A program made the position numbers and the translations under genes. Below, piece by piece: positions 56,825-64,000 of a stretch of 64,000 nucleotides of DNA (its first letter is position 1; each line of letters begins with the position of its first letter). This DNA comes from Pseudomonas koreensis (GTDB lineage: Bacteria > Pseudomonadota > Gammaproteobacteria > Pseudomonadales > Pseudomonadaceae): NCBI RefSeq assembly GCF_024169245.1, contig NZ_JALJWP010000001.1, positions 1,178,001-1,242,000 of the forward strand. Reading direction: 5' to 3'. The notes beneath the pieces were generated by a model. It made no database searches. It was not told where the DNA came from and saw only the letters and a list, made by a program, of their open reading frames with translations.

Positions 56825-57475
56825 TCAGCCGAGCCAGTCGAGGGTCAGTAGCAAGCGGCGCTCACCGGGTGCCGGTTGCGGCGAACGATGGATCAGGCCG
56901 AAGCCTTCGTTTCCATGCCACTTTTCGCCTTTGAGCAGCGCGACGTCGCCACTGTTGAGCTGGCGAATCGACCCTGAATCTAGCGGTTCGGCATTGGCCT
57001 GGCCAAGTTGCGTGCGATCCATCGCGCCCTCTTCCAGCCATTGGCTACCGACTCCGGCATAGGTCGTAATCAGGCGCACCGGCACGTGATCGACGTGGAA
57101 GCGCGGGCACATGGGTTTATCCAGCACGCGCAGACGCAAGCCGATACGCCGCGCGCCGAGCAGGCAGGCGAAGGCACTGATCAGCCATTTCAGGTCGCTA
57201 ATGAAACCTTCGAAACCTTGCAGATCACGCAGCCCTGAAGCCAGCCCGCCGAGATCCGGTTCGGCGTCTTCGTCAGGTAACTCCAGGCAGAGCGACTCGG
57301 CCAAGGGCTCGTTGAGCGACAGCACTAATTGTGCGAAATCGGCGATGTGCAAAGGCAGCTGGCGTTGCCAGACGGCGAGATTGGTTCCGTCCTCAAGGAT
57401 TCGCGTCAGCGTTTGCGGGGTCAGGCCCTGGTGCTGATGGCGGGTAAGCTGCTGCTGATCTTTGAGTGCGAGCAT
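56825..57475 (-). CDS. DUF1826 family protein, co-transcribed with zigA
   Basis: This 216-residue protein contains the DUF1826 signature region (RLRVLDKPMCPRFHVDHVPVRLITTYAGVGSQWLEE), in which the CPRFHVDH cluster of Cys, His and Asp could bind a metal. A later segment (LNSGDVALLKGEKWHGNEGFGLIHRSP) resembles the iron-site half of 2-oxoglutarate dioxygenase-like folds. Its start codon overlaps the stop of the upstream zinc GTPase gene, so the two are translationally coupled. Zinc-stress association is inferred from this; the biochemical function is unknown. Confidence 0.8.
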   Translation of the reverse strand: MLALKDQQQLTRHQHQGLTPQTLTRILEDGTNLAVWQRQLPLHIADFAQLVLSLNEPLAESLCLELPDEDAEPDLGGLASGLRDLQGFEGFISDLKWLISAFACLLGARRIGLRLRVLDKPMCPRFHVDHVPVRLITTYAGVGSQWLEEGAMDRTQLGQANAEPLDSGSIRQLNSGDVALLKGEKWHGNEGFGLIHRSPQPAPGERRLLLTLDWLG

Positions 57476-58680
57476 CAGGCGGCCTCTTCGTGCCAAGGGC
57501 CGAAGGGATCAGGCAGCAAGCGCCAGCCTTCGACACCCATTGCCATTTCTTCATCGGTCAGCAGGCAAGCATCCAGCTCGGCTGTGAGTTGTAGGAAATC
57601 GATGTTCTGACCGATGAAAACCAGTTCCTGGCGGCAATCTCCTACGCTCGGAGTCCAGTTTCCCATGATCGCCTGGACGCTTTCCTGATCCTCAGGCCAT
57701 TGATTCTTTGCCACGAAACGCCACCAGCGACCGGCAAATCCATGGCGCATCAAGCCGCCGGCCTGCGACCAGCTGCCGGCATCGGTGGGTTTGCTGGCCA
57801 ACCAGAAGAAGCCTTTGGAGCGCAGCAGCTTGCCGTTCAGCCAAGGCCGATCAATGAAGCTGAAGAAGCGTTGCGGGTGAAATGGCCGGCGGGCGCGGTA
57901 GGCCGTCGAGGCGATGCCGTACTCGTCGGTCTCCGGAATGTGTGCGCCGCGCAATTCCTTGAGCCAGCCGGGCGCTTGCGCGGCTTTGTCGAAATCGAAA
58001 CGACCAGTGTTGAGGATTTCCTCCAGCGGCACCTCGCCCATCACCATTGGGATGATTTCAGCCTGGGCATTGAGGCGCTTGAGGATAGCGGTGAGTTCTT
58101 CGCGCTCATGCTGGCTGATCAGGTCGATTTTGCTGATCAACAGGACGTCGGCGAATTCGATCTGCTCGATCAACAGATCGGTGATGGAACGCTCGTCTTC
58201 TTCACCGAGCGTTTCGCCGCGAGAGGCCAGACTTTCGGCGGCCTGGTAATCGAGCAGGAAATTCACACCGTCGACGACTGTGACCATGGTATCCAGACGA
58301 GCGATGTCGGCGAGACTTTGCCCTTGCTCATCCCGGAAGGTGAAGGTTTCGGCGATGGGAAGAGGCTCGGAGATGCCGGTGGATTCGATCAGCAGGTAAT
58401 CGAAACGTCCCTCCCTTGCGAGCTTGCTGACCTCTTCAAGCAGGTCTTCACGTAACGTACAACAGATACAGCCGTTGCTCATTTCAACGAGTTTTTCTTC
58501 TGCGCGGTTCAAGATGACATCACGCTGGACTTCGCTACCATCAATATTGATTTCGCTCATATCGTTGACGATTACCGCAACGCGCAGACCTTCGCGGTTA
58601 CGTAGTACGTAATTCAAAAGCGTACTTTTTCCGGCGCCGAGAAATCCTGAAAGTACGGTAACGGGCAATTTGGCTGACAT
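57475..58680 (-). CDS. zigA: Zinc-binding GTPase ZigA (CobW/G3E family)
   Basis: ZigA-type GTPases deliver zinc to client enzymes during zinc starvation. The 401-residue protein has Walker [10 protein letters not shown] (12-20), the zinc-binding CICC motif (71-74, in [13 protein letters not shown]), IESTGISEP and LLISKIDL, then the C-terminal CobW domain ([15 protein letters not shown]). A perfect Zur palindrome lies 128 bp upstream, shared with a divergent gene. Its stop overlaps the DUF1826 start. The length fits the larger ZigA class rather than the YjiA class. Confidence 0.92.
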   Translation of the reverse strand: MSAKLPVTVLSGFLGAGKSTLLNYVLRNREGLRVAVIVNDMSEINIDGSEVQRDVILNRAEEKLVEMSNGCICCTLREDLLEEVSKLAREGRFDYLLIESTGISEPLPIAETFTFRDEQGQSLADIARLDTMVTVVDGVNFLLDYQAAESLASRGETLGEEDERSITDLLIEQIEFADVLLISKIDLISQHEREELTAILKRLNAQAEIIPMVMGEVPLEEILNTGRFDFDKAAQAPGWLKELRGAHIPETDEYGIASTAYRARRPFHPQRFFSFIDRPWLNGKLLRSKGFFWLASKPTDAGSWSQAGGLMRHGFAGRWWRFVAKNQWPEDQESVQAIMGNWTPSVGDCRQELVFIGQNIDFLQLTAELDACLLTDEEMAMGVEGWRLLPDPFGPWHEEAA

Positions 58681-58807
58681 TGGATAATCCTCATAAATCG
58701 CGGCCGACTTGCGCTTTTTTGATCGCGCTTGGCGTATTGCGCTACCTGCACTGGGGTTGATGAAGGCAAACGGTTGTTATCGGCAGATCAGACTAGTTCG
58801 CAATTAA

Positions 58808-58822
58808 TGTTATAGTATAACA
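58808..58822. promoter_or_regulatory. Zur box between zigA and the secreted-protein gene
   Basis: TGTTATAGTATAACA is a perfect 15-bp palindrome identical to the core of the gammaproteobacterial Zur consensus (TGTTATANTATAACA). It can control both zigA-DUF1826 (minus strand) and the small gene at 58891 (plus strand). Confidence 0.92.
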
Positions 58823-58890
58823 AGTCAGCCGTACTAGCCCATCGCGGAAGAATTCGCGATTCGTCGCGTCAAAGAACCTGGAAAAGCGCA

Positions 58891-59268
58891 ATGAAAAATC
58901 CGCTGAAATATCTGCTTTTGAGCTTCGGCATGGCGCTCGCCGGCCAGATCGAAGCGCAAGTTCCCGGTCTGGCGCACTGCACACGTAGCCCTAACCTGCT
59001 GGCTTGCGTGGACGCCGAAGGCAACGCCTATAGCGTCAATACGGTCGGCACCACGCTGTATCTGAGGGGTTTCGAGAAGGATGGAAATCGCTATTGGGCG
59101 CAAACCAATAGCCGGTTCGGCCAATTGACCTTTTTTACCGGCGTCGCCTCCGATGGCGAGGCTTGGGTTGGCTATACCCGTCGTGTCGGCTGGACGACCA
59201 TCAACCGTTTTTCCAGCTCGGGAGGGAGCAGCGCAAGGTTCACTTGCAGCCGGATGACGGGCTGCTAA
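58891..59268 (+). CDS. Small secreted protein of unknown function, putative Zur regulon member
   Basis: This 125-residue protein has a signal peptide (MKNPLKYLLLSFGMALAGQIEA, cleavage near QVPG). The mature part contains two Cys pairs at its ends (HCTRSPNLLAC and FTCSRMTGC) and a Gly/Ser-rich segment (SSSGGSSARF), but no recognised domain. It starts 69 bp after a perfect Zur palindrome and ends 38 bp before the next Zur box, so it is enclosed by zinc-regulated genes. It may serve in extracytoplasmic zinc acquisition, but no His-rich or other clear zinc motif supports this. Confidence 0.7.
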   Translation: MKNPLKYLLLSFGMALAGQIEAQVPGLAHCTRSPNLLACVDAEGNAYSVNTVGTTLYLRGFEKDGNRYWAQTNSRFGQLTFFTGVASDGEAWVGYTRRVGWTTINRFSSSGGSSARFTCSRMTGC

Positions 59269-59306
59269 TGAAAACCTTTTCATGAAAAAAGCATCGCTGA
59301 ATGGAT

Positions 59307-59321
59307 TGTTATAATGTAACG
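59307..59321 (+). promoter_or_regulatory. Zur box upstream of folE2
   Basis: TGTTATAATGTAACG matches the Zur core TGTTATANTATAACA at 13 of 15 positions. It lies 30 bp before the folE2 start codon, in promoter position for the folE2-znuCBA operon. Confidence 0.85.
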
Positions 59322-59351
59322 TAAAAAGAGATCAACACGACGGTCTCAACC

Positions 59352-60248
59352 ATGAACGCTTTTACGCTACCGGATATCGCCAACCAATCTGCACGCCAGG
59401 CATTGCCACTCGATTGGGTCGGAATGTGCGGGATTGCCCTACCCGTTTTGCTCGACGGCCAACGCCTCAGTGCCAAAGTAGACGCTGGCGTGAGTCTCGA
59501 TGATGGAAATTCGCGCGGAATACACATGTCGCGGCTGTATCTGGCACTGGAAGCGCTCGAAGAGGAGAACCTTTCCTCAGCTTTGCTGCGTCAAGTGCTC
59601 GCACGATTTTTGGTGAGTCACCAAGGCTTATCCGCGCGCGCCTATCTGAACATCCACACCGACTTGCTGCTTAAGCGACCCGCGCTTATCAGCCCCTTGG
59701 CGGGTTGGAAATCCTATCCGACAACCATTTCAGCAAGCCTGAAACAACAAATGTTCCACGTGGAACTAAAAATCGAAGTGCCCTATTCCTCGACATGCCC
59801 GTGCTCCGCAGCCTTGGCAAGGCAATTGATCCAGCAGCAATTTGTCGATGATTTCGCCAACAAGTCTCTGCAGCACGCTGGGGTGTTGGCATGGCTCGGC
59901 TCACCCAGAGGAATCGTAGCGACCCCGCACAGCCAACGCAGCTATGCGCAACTGCACGTGCATCTCGACGAATTCATCGATGAGTTACCGCTGACCGCGA
60001 TCATCAATGACGCCGAAGCCGCCCTTGGCACCGCCGTTCAGACCGCAGTAAAGCGCCCGGACGAGCAGGCCTTCGCTCTCGCCAACGGGCAAAACCTGAT
60101 GTTCTGCGAAGACGCCGCGCGCCGCCTCAACCTGGCACTGCAACGCACGCCGGGCATCAACCGATTCCATATCCGGGTGATCCACGCCGAAAGCCTGCAC
60201 GCCCACGACGCCGTTGCCGAGAGCAGTTGGCATCGGGAGCAACAATGA
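59352..60248 (+). CDS. folE2: Zinc-independent GTP cyclohydrolase I FolE2
   Basis: FolE2 (type IB) makes dihydroneopterin triphosphate from GTP, the first step of folate synthesis, without needing zinc; it replaces FolE when zinc is scarce. The 298-residue protein has KVDAGVSLDDGNSRGIHMSRLY (about 42-63) and the metal-site motif CPCS (149-152), both family markers. A Zur box lies 30 bp upstream. Its stop overlaps the start of the znuC-like gene, so it leads a four-gene zinc-starvation operon. Confidence 0.95.
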   Translation: MNAFTLPDIANQSARQALPLDWVGMCGIALPVLLDGQRLSAKVDAGVSLDDGNSRGIHMSRLYLALEALEEENLSSALLRQVLARFLVSHQGLSARAYLNIHTDLLLKRPALISPLAGWKSYPTTISASLKQQMFHVELKIEVPYSSTCPCSAALARQLIQQQFVDDFANKSLQHAGVLAWLGSPRGIVATPHSQRSYAQLHVHLDEFIDELPLTAIINDAEAALGTAVQTAVKRPDEQAFALANGQNLMFCEDAARRLNLALQRTPGINRFHIRVIHAESLHAHDAVAESSWHREQQ

Positions 60249-60913
60249 TCCGCTGCCAATTGCTGGTCTGGGGCGCTCCCGGCCAACCACTGACGACCCC
60301 ACTGAGCCTTGAACTCGAAAGCGCCAGCCTGACCGCCATCATCGGCGCCAACGGCTGCGGCAAAAGCAGTCTGTTGAAAGTCATCGCCGGATTGCAAAAG
60401 CCCTTGGCTGGCAAGGTGGAAATGGCTGTTCCACGGCAAAGCGGTATTTCCTTTCTGCCGCAACAGCAACACTTGGATCGACAGTTCCCGATCAGCCTCG
60501 AAGAGCTCATCGCAGCAGGTTTCTGGGGCCGGCGGCTGTCGACACAACTGCGCACGCAGCGACTGAAAAACGCGCTGGAAGACTGGCATTTGAGTGGACT
60601 CGAACAGCGTCCTTTGATGGCCCTGTCCGGCGGTGAGTTACAACGTGCCCTGCTCGCGCGACTGAGTCTCGCTGATGCCCCGGTGCTGTTGCTGGATGAA
60701 CCTCACGCCGCACTCGATGAACTCGGCCAGCAATTGCTCTGGCAGCACATTCACCACTGGCATGCCGAGGGCCGAACACTGGTTGTGGTTTGCCATGACC
60801 TGGTCGCAGTGCGACAACATATTCCGCATACGCTGCTGATCAGAAACGGCCACTGCGTGTACGGAACCAGCCGAGAATTGATCCAGCCGACACCCTCCAT
60901 GCGGGTAGCCTGA
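60245..60913 (+). CDS. znuC: Zinc ABC transporter ATP-binding protein (ZnuC-like)
   Basis: This is the 222-residue ATPase of a metal importer. It has Walker A GANGCGKSS (34-42), signature LSGGELQRALLARL (about 132) and Walker B VLLLDEPHAALDE. The ATG at 60245 overlaps the folE2 stop (ATGA) and its own stop overlaps the next start (TGATG). Zinc as substrate is inferred from the Zur box and folE2; manganese transporters of the same family look alike. It lacks the C-terminal extension of E. coli ZnuC. Confidence 0.88.
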   Translation: MIRCQLLVWGAPGQPLTTPLSLELESASLTAIIGANGCGKSSLLKVIAGLQKPLAGKVEMAVPRQSGISFLPQQQHLDRQFPISLEELIAAGFWGRRLSTQLRTQRLKNALEDWHLSGLEQRPLMALSGGELQRALLARLSLADAPVLLLDEPHAALDELGQQLLWQHIHHWHAEGRTLVVVCHDLVAVRQHIPHTLLIRNGHCVYGTSRELIQPTPSMRVA

Positions 60914-61782
60914 TGCTCGCCACCGTCAGCCATTTCTGGCAGCCCTTCAGCGAATTCGTGTTCATGCGCCGCGCCTTGCTCGGCGGCTTGGTGCTGGCAT
61001 GCAGCACGGCGCCCTTGGGGGTATTTCTGATTCTCAGGCGGATGAGTCTGATCGGTGACGCGGTGGCCCACGGCATTCTCCCCGGTGCCGCATTGGGATT
61101 CTGGTTCGCCGGTTTGAGTCTCCCTGCCCTTACTCTCGGTGGCCTCGGCGCCGGTCTGAGCATGGCCGGACTTGCGGCCTGGATCACCCGGCGTACGGGT
61201 CTGCGAGAGGATGCCAGCCTCGCTGCGATCTATCCGATCTCACTGGCCAGCGGCGTGCTGATTCTCGGCATGGCCGGCAAACGTCTCGACCTTTTGCATT
61301 TGCTGTTCGGCTCTGCGCTGGCTGTGGACGGGCCGACGCTGACCGGCATGTTTTGGGTCTCGGCGTTCAGCCTCGTAGCCATGGCCGCGATCTACAAACC
61401 ACTGCTGCTGGACACACTAGACCCGCTTTTTTTGCGCACGGTCAGCCGTCTCGGACCTCTGGCCCACGGCGTGTTTCTTACCCTCGTCGTGCTGAATCTG
61501 GTGATCGGCTTTCAAGCCATCGGCGCACTGATGGTGGTTGGGCTGATGATGCTTCCTGCGACTGCCTCCAGATTCTGGAGCCGCCGCCTACCGGTACTGA
61601 TTGCTGTCGCCGCCATCATGGGTTGCCTGTCGGTGTGGCTCGGCTTGCTGCTGTCGTTCTACTACTCGCTGCCCAGCGGCCCGGCCATCGTGTTGGTCGC
61701 CGGGGCCGGCTATCTGATCTCGGTGGTGTTCGGACCGGTCCACGGGTTGCTGCGCCGCCCGCCTTTGCTCACATCCCAATGA
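60913..61782 (+). CDS. znuB: Zinc ABC transporter permease (ZnuB-like)
   Basis: This 289-residue, ABC-3 family permease has about eight membrane helices. Family segments include RRALLGGLVLACSTAPLGVFLILRRMSLIGDAVAHGILPG, which has the conserved GDA.AH motif, and VVGLMMLPATASRFW. Its start codon overlaps the znuC stop and its stop is 11 bp before the chosen start of the binding-protein gene. It works with the ATPase and the binding protein in inner-membrane metal import. Confidence 0.9.
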   Translation: MLATVSHFWQPFSEFVFMRRALLGGLVLACSTAPLGVFLILRRMSLIGDAVAHGILPGAALGFWFAGLSLPALTLGGLGAGLSMAGLAAWITRRTGLREDASLAAIYPISLASGVLILGMAGKRLDLLHLLFGSALAVDGPTLTGMFWVSAFSLVAMAAIYKPLLLDTLDPLFLRTVSRLGPLAHGVFLTLVVLNLVIGFQAIGALMVVGLMMLPATASRFWSRRLPVLIAVAAIMGCLSVWLGLLLSFYYSLPSGPAIVLVAGAGYLISVVFGPVHGLLRRPPLLTSQ

Positions 61783-61793
61783 GGTGTTTCCCG

Positions 61794-62669
61794 ATGCGCG
61801 TTCTACTCGTGCTGTTCAGCCTGATGCTCTCGATGTCGTTGTCGGCCGCCGAAAAACTGCCGGTGGTCACCAGCTTCAGCATCCTTGCCGACATGGTTCA
61901 TCAGGTCGGCGGCGAGCACGTGCAAATCACCAACATGGTTGGCCCGGACGCCGATGCGCACACCTACGAGCCGACCCCGGAGGATGCCAAGGCCTTGCTC
62001 AAAGCCAACGTGATCATCAAGAACGGCCTCGGTTTCGAGCCTTGGCTGGATCGTCTGGTCACCAGCACTGACAGCAAGGCCACGGTGATCAGTGCCAGCC
62101 GCGGGGTGATTCCACGTTCACTCGATGAAGACGGCGAAACCGTTGCGGATCCCCACGCCTGGCACAATCTGGCGAACGCCGAGTTGTACGTCGCCAACAT
62201 CACCAAGGCACTGATCGCCGCCGACCCGGCCAACAAGGCTGACTACGAGCGCAACAGCCAGACCTATCTGAAACAGATCTACGCCCTGCTCGCCGAAGCC
62301 AAAAGCAAACTCGGTGCGCTGCCGCCAGGCAACCGCAAGATCGTTACCAGCCACGATGCGTTCGGCTACCTCGGTCAGGCCTATGGCATCGACTTTATCG
62401 CGCCACAGGGTTTGTCCACCGAACGCGAACCGTCCGCCGCCGAAGTCGCTGCGCTGATCACGCAGATTCGCCAAGCCAAGGTGAAAGCGGTGTTCATGGA
62501 AAATATCAAGGACGCGCGCCTGCTCAAGCAGATCGCGGATGAAAGCGGTGCGCACATCGGCGGCACGCTGTATTCGGATGCACTGGCGGCGAGTGGACCG
62601 GCGAGCACCTTTACCGGACTGTTCGAATACAACCTCAATACGCTGTACAAGGCGTTGAGCCAGCCATGA
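61794..62669 (+). CDS. znuA: Zinc ABC transporter periplasmic binding protein (ZnuA-like)
   Basis: This 291-residue cluster A-I metal-binding protein has a signal peptide (MRVLLVLFSLMLSMSLSAAE). Metal-site residues are visible as His in DADAHTYEP, His in VADPHAWHN, His in TSHDAFGYLGQAYGID and a late acidic site GTLYSDALA. The long His/Asp-rich loop of E. coli ZnuA is absent, so metal specificity is not certain. The ATG at 61794 follows GAGGTG by 7 bp; an ATG overlapping the znuB stop is less likely. Confidence 0.87.
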   Translation: MRVLLVLFSLMLSMSLSAAEKLPVVTSFSILADMVHQVGGEHVQITNMVGPDADAHTYEPTPEDAKALLKANVIIKNGLGFEPWLDRLVTSTDSKATVISASRGVIPRSLDEDGETVADPHAWHNLANAELYVANITKALIAADPANKADYERNSQTYLKQIYALLAEAKSKLGALPPGNRKIVTSHDAFGYLGQAYGIDFIAPQGLSTEREPSAAEVAALITQIRQAKVKAVFMENIKDARLLKQIADESGAHIGGTLYSDALAASGPASTFTGLFEYNLNTLYKALSQP

Positions 62670-62689
62670 GTTGCGTGGTGTTCTGGCGA

Positions 62690-62738
62690 TTCGCGAGGAG
62701 GCTCGCTCCCACAGTGAAACGGTTTCAACTGTGGGAGC
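62690..62738. repeat. Degenerate REP pair after the znu operon
   Basis: TTCGCGAGGAGGCTCGCTCC and a shortened TGTGGGAGCGCTGCGAA are decayed REP units in the reversed order. Confidence 0.7.
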
Positions 62739-62750
62739 GCTGCGAAGGTT

Positions 62751-63269
62751 TCAAGCGCGGGGTTTTACCGTGCCGCAATCCTGACCCAGCCACACCGCAC
62801 GGGTTTCCAGGCTGCCCTTCTGATTGATGCCGATAGCGTTGAAGGTGCCATTGGCGACGGTGGTGAATTCGCGGTCACTGAGGAATGTCGCTACGCCGGT
62901 GCCCTGGGCCTTCGGGCAACTGAAGCGGAATTTCCATTGGTTGCCGGTGCGCTCGGTGATCTGCTGCTTGCAGCCCGATTGCGGATCGGCCAGCGGGATG
63001 TCGTTGGTCGCCACTTGCTGTGGCGTCAGGCAGGCGCGGATGCCTTTACCGCCGATATTGATGCCGTTCTTTTCCAGCGCCGCGCGCTGCTGCGGGGTGA
63101 TCTGGCCCTGAATCTGGCCAAGGATCGATTGCACATCCATGGCCTGGTCATCGACCTTCAGATTGCTCGACGTCATCTCCCACAACCCCGGCTGCAGCAT
63201 TTGCGCCTGCGCAACCACCGGCAATGCCAAACCCAGGCCCAGCGCCAAACCCAGCAGACGAACGTTCAT
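62751..63269 (-). CDS. DUF3617 family periplasmic protein
   Basis: This 172-residue protein has a signal peptide (MNVRLLGLALGLGLALPVVAQA) and the DUF3617 pattern: QMLQPGLWEMTSSNLKV after the signal, then GIRACLTPQQVA, SGCKQQITERTGNQWKFRFSCP, and a Cys near the end (LGQDCG). The four cysteines probably pair. The family has no assigned function. It faces the znu operon across degenerate REP sequence. Confidence 0.85.
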   Translation of the reverse strand: MNVRLLGLALGLGLALPVVAQAQMLQPGLWEMTSSNLKVDDQAMDVQSILGQIQGQITPQQRAALEKNGINIGGKGIRACLTPQQVATNDIPLADPQSGCKQQITERTGNQWKFRFSCPKAQGTGVATFLSDREFTTVANGTFNAIGINQKGSLETRAVWLGQDCGTVKPRA

Positions 63270-63400
63270 CGAGAAACTCCTGATCAGTTGTGGCCGTTAG
63301 ACGCCGGCCGGTTGCGTCGGTTCATGCACCGATTAAATAGAGACATTCGCAGCAGAACATGGTCTGTTAAGCATTGCATATCGCGGAGCAAGGCTGCCCC

Positions 63401-64000
63401 ATGGATTTTTTCGGACCGCACATTTTCGGTTACCTGATTGCCCTGCTGCACACACTCGGTTCGATCGCTGCGATCCATGCAGTGCTCACCGTACGCACCG
63501 CGCAAGGCTCGATCGCCTGGGCATTGTCGCTGATCTTCATTCCCTACCTCACGCTTATTCCTTATCTGGTCTTTGGTCGCAGCACCTTCGATGGCTACAT
63601 CAAGGCCCGCCGCCAGGCCAATGAACAAATGCGCCTGGCCATCTCTGAACTGAACTGGCGCCCGTGGGTAGAAGAAGCCCTGGCCGCTCGCGCATCGAGT
63701 GCCTACGCGTCACTGCGCGCGATGCCCAAACTGGGGCGCATGCCGTGTCTGGCGAATAACGAAGTGCAACTGCTGGTGAACGGCGCGGCGACCTTCGAGG
63801 CGATTTTTCAGGCGATCGAACAAGCAAAAGAAGCGGTGCTTATCCAGTTCTTCATCATTCACGAAGACCGACTCGGTCAACGCTTGCGTGATTTGCTGCT
63901 CAAGAAGGCTGCCGAAGGCGTGTCCATCCACTTGCTCTACGACCGCATTGGCAGCCACGCCCTGCCCCATCATTACGTCCAGGCACTGCGCGATGGCGGT
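63401..64000 (+). CDS. cls: Cardiolipin synthase (partial, N-terminal 200 residues)
   Basis: The gene runs off the right edge; about 200 codons are present. It starts [59 protein letters not shown] split over two membrane helices, the usual N-terminus of bacterial cardiolipin synthases, then reaches the first phospholipase D-like half ([29 protein letters not shown]). The HKD motifs lie beyond the window. It condenses phosphatidylglycerol into cardiolipin at the inner membrane. Confidence 0.92.
   Translation, partial: MDFFGPHIFGYLIALLHTLGSIAAIHAVLTVRTAQGSIAWALSLIFIPYLTLIPYLVFGRSTFDGYIKARRQANEQMRLAISELNWRPWVEEALAARASSAYASLRAMPKLGRMPCLANNEVQLLVNGAATFEAIFQAIEQAKEAVLIQFFIIHEDRLGQRLRDLLLKKAAEGVSIHLLYDRIGSHALPHHYVQALRDGG

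Overview
The window is chromosomal DNA from a Pseudomonas of the fluorescens group. The evidence is Pseudomonas-type gene content and order (response regulator, phoU, pstBAC and pstS; purEK, LysR and aspA; pycBA and its LysR regulator; RpiR regulator, GGDEF/EAL protein and uvrD), high GC coding sequence, and many REP/REPIN palindromes of the kind common in P. fluorescens. No rRNA, tRNA, CRISPR array, prophage or insertion sequence was seen. Gene identities rest on reading the translations and on remembered family knowledge; no database search was made.

Layout. 1-7534: phosphate uptake and control (receiver protein, phoU, pstB, pstA, pstC, pstS) with two Pho boxes. 7627-9179: a two-gene XRE-ImmA/IrrE plus PIN cassette that looks inserted. 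9191-13188: MFS transporter, thioesterase, hexose-6-phosphate mutarotase, DUF3299 protein and a small membrane protein. 13301-17828: purE-purK and divergent LysR/aspA. 18230-23303: amino-acid symporter, asparaginase, AraC regulator and an acetylpolyamine amidohydrolase-like enzyme. 23435-28042: one 1535-residue gene resembling the DUF6543 / dermonecrotic-toxin-like family. 27999-31410: MocR regulator divergent from a PaiB-like protein and two GNAT acetyltransferases. 31532-34202: homocysteine methyltransferase and a partial amino-acid ABC transporter. 34210-38415: a hipA-hipB module in toxin-first order, and an autotransporter. 38609-44169: two-subunit pyruvate carboxylase, its LysR regulator, and an RpiR regulator with a palindromic operator. 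44297-53874: GGDEF/EAL protein, UvrD, Tim44-like protein, SMI1/KNR4 protein, cation/proton antiporter and thioesterase. 53989-55391: pyridoxal kinase and a DUF3301 protein. 55458-62669: a zinc-starvation island (two CobW-family GTPases, DUF1826, two small secreted proteins, zinc-independent FolE2, ZnuCBA-like importer) with two Zur-box palindromes. 62751-64000: DUF3617 protein and the start of cardiolipin synthase.

How the parts work together. The left end is a Pho-regulated phosphate importer with its PhoU brake. The right end is a zinc-sparing and zinc-import programme: a zinc-independent enzyme, metallochaperone GTPases and an ABC importer, all apparently controlled by a Zur repressor that is not encoded here. 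The centre joins conserved metabolic blocks to accessory genes (toxin-like giant protein, two toxin-antitoxin-like modules, autotransporter), with REPINs at many of the junctions.

The best candidates for something undescribed are the giant toxin-like protein, a 12-bp tandem array of DnaA-box-like motifs inside the neighbouring MocR gene, the ImmA/IrrE-PIN pair, the reversed hipA-hipB module with its repeated operator motif, and a small secreted protein of unknown function under a perfect Zur palindrome.
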